A stretch of DNA of 64,000 nt from contig NZ_CP048222.1 of NCBI RefSeq assembly GCF_010119975.1, forward strand, positions 6,610,501 to 6,674,500, in the 5' to 3' direction. Origin of the DNA: Rhodocytophaga rosea (lineage in GTDB: Bacteria; Bacteroidota; Bacteroidia; Cytophagales; 172606-1). Of the stretch, positions 1 to 9,048 are shown in pieces. A model generated the notes under the pieces. That model was not told where the DNA came from. It searched no databases and saw nothing but the letters and a program-made list of their open reading frames with translations. Position 1 is the first letter of the stretch; each line of letters starts with the position of its first letter. The position numbers were made by a program, and so were the translations under genes.

Positions 1-2
1 AA

Positions 3-215
3 TTTACAATGCCTGAGCTGCAGAAACTCTACGAAACCATTCTCGACCGCCCCTTAGACCGGCGCAACTTCCAGAAGAAGATGCTGTCTCTGGGTATTCT
101 GGAACGTCTGGAAGAACGCAAGAGTGTAGGTCCGCACAAATCTCCCTACTACTACCGCTTCGATAAACAAAAATATGATCAGGCTTTACAGGCCGGAATT
201 TCCTTCGGATTTTAG
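3..215 (+). CDS. NUDIX-family regulator, C-terminal winged-helix part (partial)
   Basis: Only the last 70 codons lie in the window; the frame is open to the left edge, so the ATG at 9 is probably internal. The segment reads LQKLYE, then RPLDRRNFQKKML, then LGILERLEE and a PYYYRF-like ending. This matches the winged-helix tail of NrtR/AraR-type NUDIX regulators, where a sugar- or ADP-ribose-sensing NUDIX fold precedes the DNA-binding wing. The ligand cannot be inferred because the NUDIX domain is outside the window. A plain NUDIX hydrolase with the same tail is the alternative. Confidence 0.65.
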   Translation, partial: FTMPELQKLYETILDRPLDRRNFQKKMLSLGILERLEERKSVGPHKSPYYYRFDKQKYDQALQAGISFGF

Positions 216-261
216 GACTATCATCTGTTGCAATTGGCAGGTATGGAATAGTGTTAAATTA

Positions 262-753
262 TTAGTTATGTTGAGCTTTTTTTGCTAGCCAGGCATGATC
301 CGGATTGATAGACAATTTCATTTTTTGCATTACTATCCGATCAGAAGAATCGCTTAGATTGATAATTTTGCTATCAATAATCTTGTAGCTTAATGGATCA
401 ATTGGATAAGAGCCAGGTAGGTTTAGGTAGCCGACAGGAAGTGGCTTAAAGACCGTTAATATCTGGTTCTGATATTGATATTTTCCCCAACAGTACCGGC
501 ATTGATATAGATTGTCTCCTGTAAATTGCTTTTCATTTTCAATCAAATTTCTTCCAGCGAATAGGATAAGTCCATTACTGAATAATATTGTTAATCTGCC
601 CATTCTGTCTTCTAAAACCAAACTTGAATCACCAGAGAGAAGACTGTTTGGCGTGGATTGGATTCTATTGATAGGATGTTTCAAGCAGCTTGTTAATAGG
701 AGAGTAAATGTTAAAGCAAGTGAGCAGAGTGAACTTATTTTTAGCATGTGCAA
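262..753 (-). CDS. Hypothetical lipoprotein
   Basis: A 163-residue protein that I do not recognise. Residues 1-23 form a lipoprotein signal: basic start, hydrophobic core and the lipobox LLTSC, so Cys23 should be lipidated and the protein anchored in the envelope. The mature part contains a Cys-x-x-Cys pair (QCRYCWG) near residue 84 that might bind metal or form a disulfide. There is no operon partner: the next gene rightwards is on the other strand. The opposite-strand reading frame at 512-769 lacks a signal or family features and is treated as a shadow. Confidence 0.7.
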   Translation of the reverse strand: MHMLKISSLCSLALTFTLLLTSCLKHPINRIQSTPNSLLSGDSSLVLEDRMGRLTILFSNGLILFAGRNLIENEKQFTGDNLYQCRYCWGKYQYQNQILTVFKPLPVGYLNLPGSYPIDPLSYKIIDSKIINLSDSSDRIVMQKMKLSINPDHAWLAKKAQHN

Positions 754-932
754 TATTGAAACAATTTGATTAAACTGAATTTACAAAAATATCAATCCAT
801 CTTCAATCTAATGTGCATTCATAAAGGTTGTGACACTTTATACTTAGATATAGTTGAAAGAAATTAAGAAGAATTTATAAAAAACCGGTTTTTTACTACC
901 TTGTGGACTGTAATCACCTATGAGCCCGCATT

Positions 933-2261
933 ATGAAATCTCTATCAATACTCATTATTTGCCTGTTTCTTACCTGCCAGACTTTCGCACAATTCTCAGC
1001 GGCACAGCTGCCAAAGAAACTCACAGATGAGGAATTACTGGAACTGGTACAAAAGCAAACCTTCCGGTATTTCTGGGAGTTTGGCCATCCGGTAAGTGGT
1101 ATGGCCAGAGAGCGCAGCAATGAGTCCTTCGATTATGGCGGAGAAGTGGTAACCACTGGCGGAACTGGCTTTGGCCTGATGGCGATTATAGTAGCGGCTG
1201 AACGCAAATGGATTACCAGAGAGCAAGCTTCCGAACGGGTATTAAAGATTGTCAATTTCCTCTGGAAAGCAGACTTGTTTCATGGTGTATTTCCGCACTG
1301 GCTCAATGGGGAAACTGGTAAAGTGATCCGTTTCAGCTTGAAAGATGATGGGGGAGACCTGGTGGAAACTTCTTTTTTGTTTCAGGGACTCATTTGCGCC
1401 AGGCAGTATTTCACTGGGGATTCGCCCGCAGAAAAAGAATTACGTAATAAAATACTCTGGCTCTGGGAAGCTGTAGAATGGAACTGGCATACGCAAAACA
1501 ACCAGAATGTACTCTACTGGCACTGGAGCCCGAATAATGGCTGGAGCATGAACCACCAGATCCGTGGCTGGAATGAATGTTTGATCACCTATGTGCTGGC
1601 GGCTTCTTCCCCCAGGTTTGCCATTGAACCCAATGTCTATCACCAGGGCTGGACAGCCAGTACACACTTTAAAAATGAAAAAGAATACCTCGGCATTAAA
1701 CTTCCTTTGGGTTTTGAATACGGCGGCCCCCTGTTTTTTACGCACTACTCTTTCCTCGGACTGGACCCCAGAGGATTGAAAGACAACTATGCTGATTACT
1801 GGCAACAGAACCTGAATCACACCCTGATCAACCGGCAATATTGTATCACGAATCCTAAAAAATATAAGGGCTATGGCAAAAACAACTGGGGGCTTACGGC
1901 CAGCGACAGCCATGTGGGATATGCAGCGCACTCACCTTCTGAAGACCTGGGTGTGATTACGCCTACTGCCGCATTATCTGCTTTTCCGTATACGCCGGAA
2001 CATTCCATGGAAGCTTTGAAACATTTTTATTTCGATCTGGGCGATAAACTCTGGTCTGAGTATGGATTTATTGATGCTTTCAGCGAACAGAATAACTGGT
2101 ATGCCAACTCGCACTTAGCCATAGATCAGGGACCTATCATCGTGATGATTGAAAATTACCGTACCGGTTTGCTATGGAAATTGTTTATGAGTTCGCCGGA
2201 TATTAAGCGTGGTTTGGACAAACTGGGTTTTACTTATTCTGGAAAGACAGAAAAGAAATAA
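933..2261 (+). CDS. Secreted glucoamylase-like/GH144-type glucanase
   Basis: A 442-residue protein with a signal peptide ending near TFA-QF (residue 19), so it is exported. The rest is one glycoamylase-like domain (PF10091): TFRYFWEF at 43-50, GMARERSN at 56-63, HWLNGETG, an acidic stretch with Asp138, Asp139, Asp142 and Glu145, GLTASDSHVGY and DQGPIIVMIENYRTG near the C terminus. The characterised relative in Chitinophaga is the endo-beta-1,2-glucanase that founded GH144, so beta-1,2-glucan is the best substrate guess; this is family-based inference. No sus-type transporter or glucosidase lies beside it, and the convergent neighbour is a polysaccharide deacetylase. Confidence 0.85.
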   Translation: MKSLSILIICLFLTCQTFAQFSAAQLPKKLTDEELLELVQKQTFRYFWEFGHPVSGMARERSNESFDYGGEVVTTGGTGFGLMAIIVAAERKWITREQASERVLKIVNFLWKADLFHGVFPHWLNGETGKVIRFSLKDDGGDLVETSFLFQGLICARQYFTGDSPAEKELRNKILWLWEAVEWNWHTQNNQNVLYWHWSPNNGWSMNHQIRGWNECLITYVLAASSPRFAIEPNVYHQGWTASTHFKNEKEYLGIKLPLGFEYGGPLFFTHYSFLGLDPRGLKDNYADYWQQNLNHTLINRQYCITNPKKYKGYGKNNWGLTASDSHVGYAAHSPSEDLGVITPTAALSAFPYTPEHSMEALKHFYFDLGDKLWSEYGFIDAFSEQNNWYANSHLAIDQGPIIVMIENYRTGLLWKLFMSSPDIKRGLDKLGFTYSGKTEKK

Positions 2262-2338
2262 TAGAAAAGTCTTAGGTCACCGGTCTTTTGTCTTTAGTAT
2301 AATGACTAAACAACCATCATATTTTAGACGGTAATTGT

Positions 2339-3130
2339 TTAATTATTGAGTTTTTTCTTATAATCTGGTTTGATTTTCTTCAGCGCATTTTTAATATCTA
2401 TATATTCCTGAAGTTCTTTCAAAGAGATTACTTTATAGTGATTGTCCTTTAAATATTGCAGATAGGCTTTGAACTGTTCGGGAAGGGTAGTAACCCAGGG
2501 ATGTTCATAATCTGGCACCCCATGAATGGTAAGCACCACAACTTGTCCATTTGTGGCCTGCCTGAGTGCTTCCATGATTTGAGTAGTATTTTTCTCATTG
2601 GTTGCCCAGCTGGGAATGAGGTAGGGATGATCTGTTTCAGGATTGTAGGCACGGCTGCCTCCGGCACGGGCAAACAAATATCCTTTTTCCTGCAGGGTTT
2701 CCAGCACCAGCGGACTTAAACTATACCCCGGATAAGCGAATGTTACTGGTTTGCCAATCTCTAAGGAATCGCATTTATCTTCGATGTAGGTCAGTTGCCG
2801 GATGATTTCTTCTTGAGAAAGGTTTCCTACTGGCGCATGGGTATGCGTATGATTGGCTACTTCAAAACCCATCTTGCCTAACGCCTGCATTTGTTTCCAG
2901 GACATGTATTTGGTGGTATCGGCATAGTTAGGAGGGAACTCACATACATAAAATGTGGCACCAAACCCATATTCTTTGAGTAAAGGTGCAACATACGTAT
3001 AATGGGTTACGGGTGCATCGTCGAAAGTAAGCACAACCAGCTTATCCGGAATTTTCTTTTTGAGTACCTGCGATTCACTTGGGTAATGAATACCCATTAC
3101 TAGCAGCAGCAGGAAAATAACTCTTTTCAT
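2339..3130 (-). CDS. Polysaccharide deacetylase family protein (NodB domain)
   Basis: A 263-residue exported protein with an N-terminal signal segment (MKRVIFLLLLVMG). The NodB homology domain covers about residues 30-220. Motif 1 is TFDDAP at 35-40 (catalytic base Asp37, metal ligand Asp38). Motif 2 is NHTHTH at 93-98, supplying the metal histidines. YPGY stands where the third motif is expected and TIHGVPD near 210 supplies the late catalytic histidine. The family removes N- or O-acetyl groups from cell-wall or exported polysaccharides; the substrate here is unknown. It is convergent with the GH144-like gene, with no shared promoter. Confidence 0.85.
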   Translation of the reverse strand: MKRVIFLLLLVMGIHYPSESQVLKKKIPDKLVVLTFDDAPVTHYTYVAPLLKEYGFGATFYVCEFPPNYADTTKYMSWKQMQALGKMGFEVANHTHTHAPVGNLSQEEIIRQLTYIEDKCDSLEIGKPVTFAYPGYSLSPLVLETLQEKGYLFARAGGSRAYNPETDHPYLIPSWATNEKNTTQIMEALRQATNGQVVVLTIHGVPDYEHPWVTTLPEQFKAYLQYLKDNHYKVISLKELQEYIDIKNALKKIKPDYKKKLNN

Positions 3131-3561
3131 GGGTTAGCCTATTTTGTTAAACTATAAGGTGAGTTCGGATGTATAATACTCAAAAACGTAAAAGAGTGAG
3201 ATAAATCTGCCGATTTAGTGTACTCACGCCGTCTTTACTTTTATTTTGCTTGCCCAAAATAAAAGTAACAAAACAAAAGGGCAGCACCAACAAAGCCTGT
3301 TTTACGCCAGATAAAATCATCGCACAAACCTCCGGCTAACGCACAAGGCCAAAACCGGCCACACTGTTGCTGCACCATTTACCGCACTCTTTCAATATCT
3401 ATAATTTTATGCAAATCAGATTAAGAATCTTTGTACTGACTTTAAACTATACTTCACAACAGATAAAAGCTTTGGTTTTATAGAGAGAAAGCAGGTGATG
3501 GAGACCTGTTTTAACCATATAGCCATCTAACAATTTAACCATTTTAAGCTATATATACTTA
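3131..3561. other. Gene-free interval with a 12-bp inverted repeat
   Basis: No reading frame here looks real. Positions 3237-3248 (ACTTTTATTTTG) and 3255-3266 form a perfect 12-bp inverted repeat with a 6-nt loop. To its right lies a comparatively GC-rich stretch (about 3270-3390) containing the small palindrome GGCCAAAACCGGCC. The texture resembles dispersed intergenic repeats seen in Cytophagales genomes, but only one copy lies in this window, so repeat status is not shown. Confidence 0.35.
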
Positions 3562-4278
3562 TCAGGGATTGGTAGACCATATTCCGGCTTCCTTTACAAA
3601 CACCCGGCGGTTGAGCTTTAATTGGGCAATAATGAGTTCGGCAAAATCTTCGGGTTGCATTACTTTTTCAGGATTGCCATCAGTTAACTTCAGGCTGGTA
3701 GCAAGCTCCGTAGCTACGGTACTGGGTGTCAAGGACGTAACCCGGATATTATGTTTCCGCACTTCCTGCATCAACGACTCAGAAAGCCCTATCAAAGCAA
3801 ACTTGGAAGCACTATAAGCACTCGTCTGGGCCGAGCCTCTTTGTCCGGCGGTAGACGAAATGTTAATAATATCTCCCGTTTTCCGTTCGATCATCTGCGG
3901 AAGTACAGCCCTGGTTATATAGTACACGCCGAATACATTTACTTTCACAATTTGCTCCCACTGAGCAGGCTCCAGCTGTAAAAAACCTCCGAAAGCTGCT
4001 ATACCGGCATTATTTACTAATATATCAATCGGTCCTAAGTCTTTTTGTACCTGGGCCACAGCTGCATTTACTGCTTCCATGTCTGCTATATCTGCTGTAG
4101 CAACCGAAGTTTTTACGCCTAAGCCTTGTATCTCTGTGGCAAGCTTTTCTAAGTCAGTAGCTGTTCTGGCCAGTAAACCGGTATGAACCCCTTCTCCGGC
4201 TAAAGCCAGGGCGATTGCCCGTCCTATCCCTTTTCCTGCCCCGGTAATAAGTGCTGTTTTACCTTTCAATGATTCCAT
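3562..4278 (-). CDS. SDR family oxidoreductase (FabG-like)
   Basis: A 238-residue classical short-chain dehydrogenase/reductase. TGAGKGIG at 12-19 is the nucleotide-binding loop, NNAG at 89-92 the structural motif, and Ser141/142, Tyr155 and Lys159 (YSASK) the catalytic residues. ARTA after the second beta strand (37-40) favours NADP(H) because of the arginine. The product resembles 3-oxoacyl-ACP reductases, but fatty-acid genes are absent around it, so the true substrate is open. A terminator separates it from the upstream SDR gene, so the two are probably transcribed independently. Confidence 0.85.
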   Translation of the reverse strand: MESLKGKTALITGAGKGIGRAIALALAGEGVHTGLLARTATDLEKLATEIQGLGVKTSVATADIADMEAVNAAVAQVQKDLGPIDILVNNAGIAAFGGFLQLEPAQWEQIVKVNVFGVYYITRAVLPQMIERKTGDIINISSTAGQRGSAQTSAYSASKFALIGLSESLMQEVRKHNIRVTSLTPSTVATELATSLKLTDGNPEKVMQPEDFAELIIAQLKLNRRVFVKEAGIWSTNP

Positions 4279-4346
4279 GTTGTATACAAATTATTATTGT
4301 CAAATTTATTTCTTTTCCCTTACGAGTATGCAGGGTACAAACTAAA

Positions 4347-4385
4347 AAATAAACCCTAACCTGCAAGCCAGATTAGGGTTTATTT
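4347..4385 (-). terminator. Intrinsic terminator after the SDR gene
   Basis: Perfect 13-bp stem AAATAAACCCTAA (4347-4359) with its complement at 4373-4385 and a 13-nt loop. Read on the minus strand it is followed by a T run, and it lies 14 bp past the stop of the SDR gene at 4399-5208. Confidence 0.8.
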
Positions 4386-4398
4386 CTACACAAACCTA

Positions 4399-5208
4399 TT
4401 ATTTTTCAGTACTGCTTTTGTCGCTGGGTTCCATCTGCTTGCGCATATTCTCAGCAACAATATTATCCGGGATTACATTGCTAATGGCTACCTGCACTTT
4501 ATTTAGTAAGCCAGATACTACTTTGTCTTTGCCTGACATAAGAGCCTCATATCCATCTTTGGCTACTTTAGCCGGATCTCCCAGGTTTCCTTCCCGTACC
4601 AGTTTGGCATCTTCCATATCTGCTTTGTTGAAAAAATCGGTTTCTGTAGCCCCTGGAAGCAAGGCAGTAATGGTAACTTGTGTATCTTTCACTTCATTGC
4701 GGATAGCTTCTGTAAAGGAAGTAACAAATGCCTTGGTGGCATGGTAAACAGCCTGTAAAGGTCCAGGGACTTCACCAGCTATGGATGATACATTCAGGAT
4801 TTTCCCTTCGTTGCGGGCTACCATATCTTTGAGGAAACATTTGGTGAGTACGACATAGGCTACAATGTTCAGCTGAATAATATCCAGTTCGCGGTTGAGG
4901 TCATTTTCTATAAACTCTCCGTATTGTCCTTGTCCGGCATCATTTACTAATACATTCACCTGAATTCCTCTGGCTTTTACTTCTTCATATACTTCCAGGG
5001 GCGCTTCTTTTCTGAACAAATCTTTGGCAATGGTAATCACTTCAATGCCAGACTGGTGGCTGAGTTGAGAAGCAGTTTCATCTAATTCTTCCTGATTGCG
5101 CGCTACTATTACTAAATTATACTGGTCCTGGGCAAATAGTTTGGCTAATTCATAGCCAATGCCACTGGTAGCACCCGTAATGAGTGCATATTTTTGATTG
5201 TTTGGCAT
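4399..5208 (-). CDS. SDR family oxidoreductase
   Basis: A 269-residue classical SDR. TGATSGIG at 11-18 binds the cofactor, NDAG at 89-92 replaces the usual NNAG, and Ser141/142, Tyr155 and Lys159 (YHATK) form the active site. Arg37 after the second strand favours NADPH. The C terminus is a charged tail rich in Ser, Asp and Lys. The family (DltE/YqjQ-like SDRs) acts on many carbonyl or alcohol substrates and no neighbour fixes the role. It is not a recent duplicate of the gene at 3562: outside the motifs the two proteins differ widely. Confidence 0.85.
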   Translation of the reverse strand: MPNNQKYALITGATSGIGYELAKLFAQDQYNLVIVARNQEELDETASQLSHQSGIEVITIAKDLFRKEAPLEVYEEVKARGIQVNVLVNDAGQGQYGEFIENDLNRELDIIQLNIVAYVVLTKCFLKDMVARNEGKILNVSSIAGEVPGPLQAVYHATKAFVTSFTEAIRNEVKDTQVTITALLPGATETDFFNKADMEDAKLVREGNLGDPAKVAKDGYEALMSGKDKVVSGLLNKVQVAISNVIPDNIVAENMRKQMEPSDKSSTEK

Positions 5209-5299
5209 AGATGGTTGTTATTAATGGTTTAGCAAAGGTACGACACCAGAGGAGGTAGGGTTTAGTTATTCTTGCTGTTTATATTTATTAGGGAAAAGT

Positions 5300-5719
5300 T
5301 TAGCTAAGGCTGGGGTAAAATCTTCAAAGTATCCAACTAGTTTTTATATGGATGGGAAATAAGCTTTTAAGTATTCATACACACCTTCTGAGAATGAAAA
5401 ATATTATTCTAAGCTCAGCAAAACTGTTTCTATGTAAGACAAAATAAATTCTAAGTCCGTTAAAACAATTTCTAAGCTCGTCGGATATGTTTTTATGAAC
5501 GACAAAAGTATTTCTATGTGTGAGAATTATATTTCTAAGTGCGGCAAAAGTATTTCTAAGTCTGCAAAAAATATTTCTATGTGTGAGAAAAGTACTTCTA
5601 AGTCCGTAAAAAGTATTTTGAGGTGCGGAAAAAGATATTCTATGTCCGATATAACTCTTTCTATGAGTGCTATATAGTTATCTAAAGGCAGGAATAGTTT
5701 TTTTAAGAACAGACAATGA
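5300..5719. repeat. Degenerate 21-bp tandem array, about 20 units
   Basis: Units of exactly 21 bp follow one another without spacers; a representative unit is ATTTCTAAGTGCGGCAAAAG plus T (starting at 5531). The best copies span 5405-5719 (15 units) and clearly diverged ones extend left to about 5300. Because 21 is a multiple of three, the array reads as heptads in any open frame: on the minus strand units read LLPHLEI, FFADLEI, LFSHIEI, LFTDLEV, LFPHLKI; on the plus strand KSISKCG-like heptads. The minus frame is broken by one stop near 5525. It is either a decayed heptad-repeat coding region or a non-coding minisatellite. Confidence 0.8.
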
Positions 5720-5805
5720 AATAAATACAACTGGAACTTTGACTTTCTGCAAATGACTTGTGTTTTGAAGCAACCATCATAGATTATGTAGTGTACTGGT
5801 AGTTT

Positions 5806-7020
5806 TTATTTTTCCCACTCTTTTAAAGCTCTGATTTTTCTTTTAATGTTTCTATCAATAAAATTATAACCTAAGTCTAGTTTGATCAAAGTATTATTGT
5901 TACTCATAAACTCGTAGAACCTGCCATCGGTATTGATAATAGTAACTTCCCTGTCCTTGCTTTCGTCTATATCAAATAAGTCATTAAAAGATACATGATA
6001 CGTCGGGGAGAAATTTACATTCGTTGGTTTAGCAGTACCTAATTCCTGCCATAACAGAAAAGCTTCTGTTTGCTTCATATCTAAGATGGAATCTGTTTTA
6101 ATAAAGTCAAAAAAGCGTAAGTGCTGGTAAAAGGGCAAACTTTCCTCAGTTATTTTCTCTATGTTGGTCGTTTGGTAAGCAAAGTAAGCAGGAATAAATG
6201 CCCATACTAAATGGGGAGGAGCAGACATTTCGCTATCTACAACAGTTTTATAAATACTTTCTTCTTTCATAAAACTGGTCGTATTGATGGTTGGATGGCT
6301 GGTTATATAATCCGGGTAATAGGAAGTCTGTAGATTCTTTGGGTCTGCTTTATTATATTTATGAAAAAGATAGGCTGTGAACTCTTTAGATAATTTACCC
6401 CGGTAAAAGCCTTGTTTCCCATTATTTCTATCTTCATAGAATAATATTTCTCCATTTGAATGAATACTCGTACTCTCGATTGGACACATATAACAGGAAG
6501 TAGAGAAAATAATCCTATCGAAGTTTGGTAAGCTATCCGGCTGAGAATGCAGTTTGCGAAAAGTTAATGGGATACTATCGTTATATAACAGAACTAAGGT
6601 ATCTGGTACTAATTTCTTGATAAGAAAAGTTTGAAAAGTATCATTTACCTTATGAAATAGCCTAAGCGTATCATAATTAAGTGTATACTGAGTGAAGTTA
6701 CCCAGATACTTTGCTGTATACCTTTCTTCTGAACGGTTAGGAGTTATTTCAACAAAGCCTTTAAAATAATCTAAGCTATCCGGGTAAATACCAAAGCCAA
6801 AAGGTTGCTGTAAACTGGCTAATGATTGTGGAGGAGGAGGAAGAGATGGTGGTATAGGTATTTCAAAACTGTCTTCTGAAAGCCAGATGGTATCATATTT
6901 ATTCGTTAGTTGTTCTTCAGTCAGTCTTATCCAGTCTCCTAAAAGCAAATTATTAGTAGAAGGCTCAGGTTCCTGGCAAGAAAACAAAATGAAAACCAAG
7001 AATAGAATGCTGTATTTCAT
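5806..7020 (-). CDS. Hypothetical lipoprotein, DUF6438-like segment
   Basis: A 404-residue protein. The first 15 residues end in the lipobox LFSC, so Cys15 is the likely lipid anchor. Around residues 168-225 the text IIFSTSCYMCPIESTSI, then SNGEILFYEDRN and GFYRGKLSKEFTAYLF resembles DUF6438 proteins, which carry a similar Cys-x-x-Cys-Pro turn followed by a short beta meander; this match is from memory and moderate. No function is known. The 21-bp array begins about 85 bp past its stop. Confidence 0.75.
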   Translation of the reverse strand: MKYSILFLVFILFSCQEPEPSTNNLLLGDWIRLTEEQLTNKYDTIWLSEDSFEIPIPPSLPPPPQSLASLQQPFGFGIYPDSLDYFKGFVEITPNRSEERYTAKYLGNFTQYTLNYDTLRLFHKVNDTFQTFLIKKLVPDTLVLLYNDSIPLTFRKLHSQPDSLPNFDRIIFSTSCYMCPIESTSIHSNGEILFYEDRNNGKQGFYRGKLSKEFTAYLFHKYNKADPKNLQTSYYPDYITSHPTINTTSFMKEESIYKTVVDSEMSAPPHLVWAFIPAYFAYQTTNIEKITEESLPFYQHLRFFDFIKTDSILDMKQTEAFLLWQELGTAKPTNVNFSPTYHVSFNDLFDIDESKDREVTIINTDGRFYEFMSNNNTLIKLDLGYNFIDRNIKRKIRALKEWEK

Positions 7021-7141
7021 GCTTAATTGCCTGGGATGATTGATTATTATTTTAGTGAAGTATATGTAAGCGATTATTTGCCAAACTACATCTGCTCCTT
7101 TATACTTTACCCCAGCTCATCAGGCAGCTATTACATTGAAA

Positions 7142-8368
7142 TTACCTTTGAAAATAGACCAGGTACGTAATTCCTACATCCACACCGCCAATGGTGAACA
7201 GATCTGCCCAGTTTTTTCTGCGGTTAAATGTTTCAACCGATACATCGCTTCCGGCAGCAACTATCTTGGCTTTATCTCCTTTGAATGGCATTGCATAGCC
7301 TACATGCAGCATCCAGGCTTTGCTGTTTTTGAGCCAGCGGAACCCGGTTTTTAGATGTATAGCCTGGTCGGAAGGGATACGGAATGTACTCACCCGGTCT
7401 GGATACAGCTGGGTGCCGGAATCATCTTTTTCACCCCCCATTTCAATTTTCATTCCCGAGGCCCAGGCATAGTTTATTTCAAAGAATGGTTTGTATCTTC
7501 TTCCATAATTAAGCAAAAAATACCGTGCGCCTATTCCGGCCTTAAATCCACTGGGCCCAAAACCAATACCTCCGTTAATATCCCATTGCGTACCGATATT
7601 GCGTAACAACTGGGTAGAAAACCAGCCATACGTATTTCCCCAGCCCAGTGAAAATCCGGCACCCCAGGCATCTTTAATGATCCGTTCCCGCTGCCGCAGG
7701 TATTTCTTTTCTGCCACAGCCGGAGGGAAATTTCCTTCCACTATCTGCAAACGTTCGATGAGCTGGGCAGCAAAATCTGAGTACTTCGGTTTCATGGCGG
7801 TTGCTTTGGCATTGGTACTGATGAGCGTAATCTGTCCGGCGGAGGCAATACCTAGCTGATTATTAAACAGTTCATAGTCAATGATGTGCCTTGTTTTGAT
7901 AGAAGTAGAGTAAAAGACAGGTGGACTGTTGCGGAAAATATTATAGTAATTCAGGTTTAATATATAGTCAGCTGCATATTTCCGGATGAGGTCCCTGAAA
8001 AGGATATCCTGAAGCGAATCTGCATCTAAAGCGAGGTAAGGTTCTTTGTATTCATTCTTCCATTCTACATAATTACTCTTTCTCTGGATGGCTGCTGTTT
8101 CGATGGCATTGGCTAACACAAACTGATATTGTGTGGCGGAGTATTCTGTTAAGGTTTGCAGCAAGGTCTGGTTATAGAGGTCTACTACTTTGCTCTGGGC
8201 GGTATCGTTGAGGAAAGCTAATTCATTGATATAATATACATTGGAGTTAAACTGACTTGAGTTAAGGCCAAGTACCAGAATCCGTTTTGGGGCAGTTGCA
8301 GGCGTTTGTGCCGGTACAGTATAGGTCAGCAGTAGTGCTATAAATAAGCCAAAGTATTTGTAAGGCAT
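7142..8368 (-). CDS. Hypothetical exported protein with beta-rich C terminus
   Basis: The frame is open up to 8491, but the methionine at 8368 is the better start: it begins MPYKYFGLFIALLLTYTVPA, a clear signal peptide cleaved near AQ-TP, giving 408 residues. The 41 upstream codons look like non-coding sequence. The first 240 mature residues look globular; the last 150 are rich in Gly, Tyr, Trp and alternating hydrophobics (GFSLGWGNTYGWF, GIGFGPSGFKAGIGARYF) and the protein ends YLVYFQR, so a small outer-membrane beta barrel is plausible. No family is recognised. Confidence 0.7.
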   Translation of the reverse strand: MPYKYFGLFIALLLTYTVPAQTPATAPKRILVLGLNSSQFNSNVYYINELAFLNDTAQSKVVDLYNQTLLQTLTEYSATQYQFVLANAIETAAIQRKSNYVEWKNEYKEPYLALDADSLQDILFRDLIRKYAADYILNLNYYNIFRNSPPVFYSTSIKTRHIIDYELFNNQLGIASAGQITLISTNAKATAMKPKYSDFAAQLIERLQIVEGNFPPAVAEKKYLRQRERIIKDAWGAGFSLGWGNTYGWFSTQLLRNIGTQWDINGGIGFGPSGFKAGIGARYFLLNYGRRYKPFFEINYAWASGMKIEMGGEKDDSGTQLYPDRVSTFRIPSDQAIHLKTGFRWLKNSKAWMLHVGYAMPFKGDKAKIVAAGSDVSVETFNRRKNWADLFTIGGVDVGITYLVYFQR

Positions 8369-8722
8369 AGGGTTGGGTAAAAAATAGTTTTTAAAACTTA
8401 CATATCTGATAAAGTGCCTAATTTGTTTCAACAGGTTTATTCTTTCAAAAAAAAATATCAGCCAAGGGTTACAGAATATTTGTTTATGCACTAAACCTGT
8501 GCTTTACGCATTATTTACTATGTTATTATTTGTCATAATAAGAACGATTCGTCTTGAAAATGTCGTTGCCGCTTCTTATTATTACATATTCTTCGATTAA
8601 TGCTATATAGAGAAGCACTCAAAATCAATTACATTTGTAGAATGTAAACCCTCCGGAATAATAAAGTATCCATTATTCTCTTCAATATATAGTGTAAAAC
8701 AAGATATTTAAATTTATTACGC

Positions 8723-8830
8723 ATGAAAAGTATACGCACACGTTTGACCAAAGAAAATGTTACCATCGGGGTAATCATTGTTTTAGTTACATTTATGATT
8801 GAATTCAGCAAGTTTATCATCCATTCTTAA
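8723..8830 (+). CDS. Putative 35-residue single-pass membrane peptide
   Basis: A short frame begins MKSIRTRLTKEN, continues into one hydrophobic segment (VTIGVIIVLVTFMIEF) and ends SKFIIHS. A basic N terminus followed by a single membrane span is typical of small membrane proteins. It stands alone in a 680-bp gap between two minus-strand genes and is followed about 110 bp later by a terminator. A peptide of similar plan is encoded at 55510-55605. Evidence is only composition and isolation; a chance frame in AT-rich DNA is possible. Confidence 0.4.
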   Translation: MKSIRTRLTKENVTIGVIIVLVTFMIEFSKFIIHS

Positions 8831-8939
8831 TGGCTTTGTAATTATTCATGGGTTTAACGTAGACTGTCTGTAAGCTGTTATGTACCCGGAAAATTTCTGA
8901 AATTAGCATACTTGTATAACAACCCCTGCAAAGAACACA

Positions 8940-8975
8940 AAAGCCCCGAAGCTACCTTCAGGGCTTTATTTGTTT
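8940..8975. terminator. Hairpin terminator between two small genes
   Basis: AAAGCCCCGAAG (8940-8951) pairs with CTTCAGGGCTTT (8956-8967) with one non-Watson-Crick position and a 4-nt loop. T-rich sequence follows on the plus strand and TTTTGTGTTCTTT on the minus strand, so it may end both the small plus-strand frame at 8723 and the Lys-rich gene at 9049. Confidence 0.7.
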
Positions 8976-9048
8976 ATCTCATCCACCCTTCATACTAGCC
9001 TACCTATAAAGCAGGTAAGATTTGAGGGTGTACCACACAACAGGCAGA

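Noticed and set aside
512-769. Plus-strand frame opposite the lipoprotein gene
   Set aside because: No signal, motif or plausible composition; the minus-strand frame has a clear lipobox.
1440-1931. 163-codon minus-strand frame
   Set aside because: Opposite the strongly conserved glucanase domain; no family resemblance.
5300-5719. CRISPR array
   Set aside because: Units are contiguous and similar along their full 21 bp; there are no unique spacers and no cas genes.
5527-5730. Minus-strand leucine-heptad frame as a real protein
   Set aside because: It arises from the 21-bp repeats, stops inside the array, and has no start context; kept as a repeat only.
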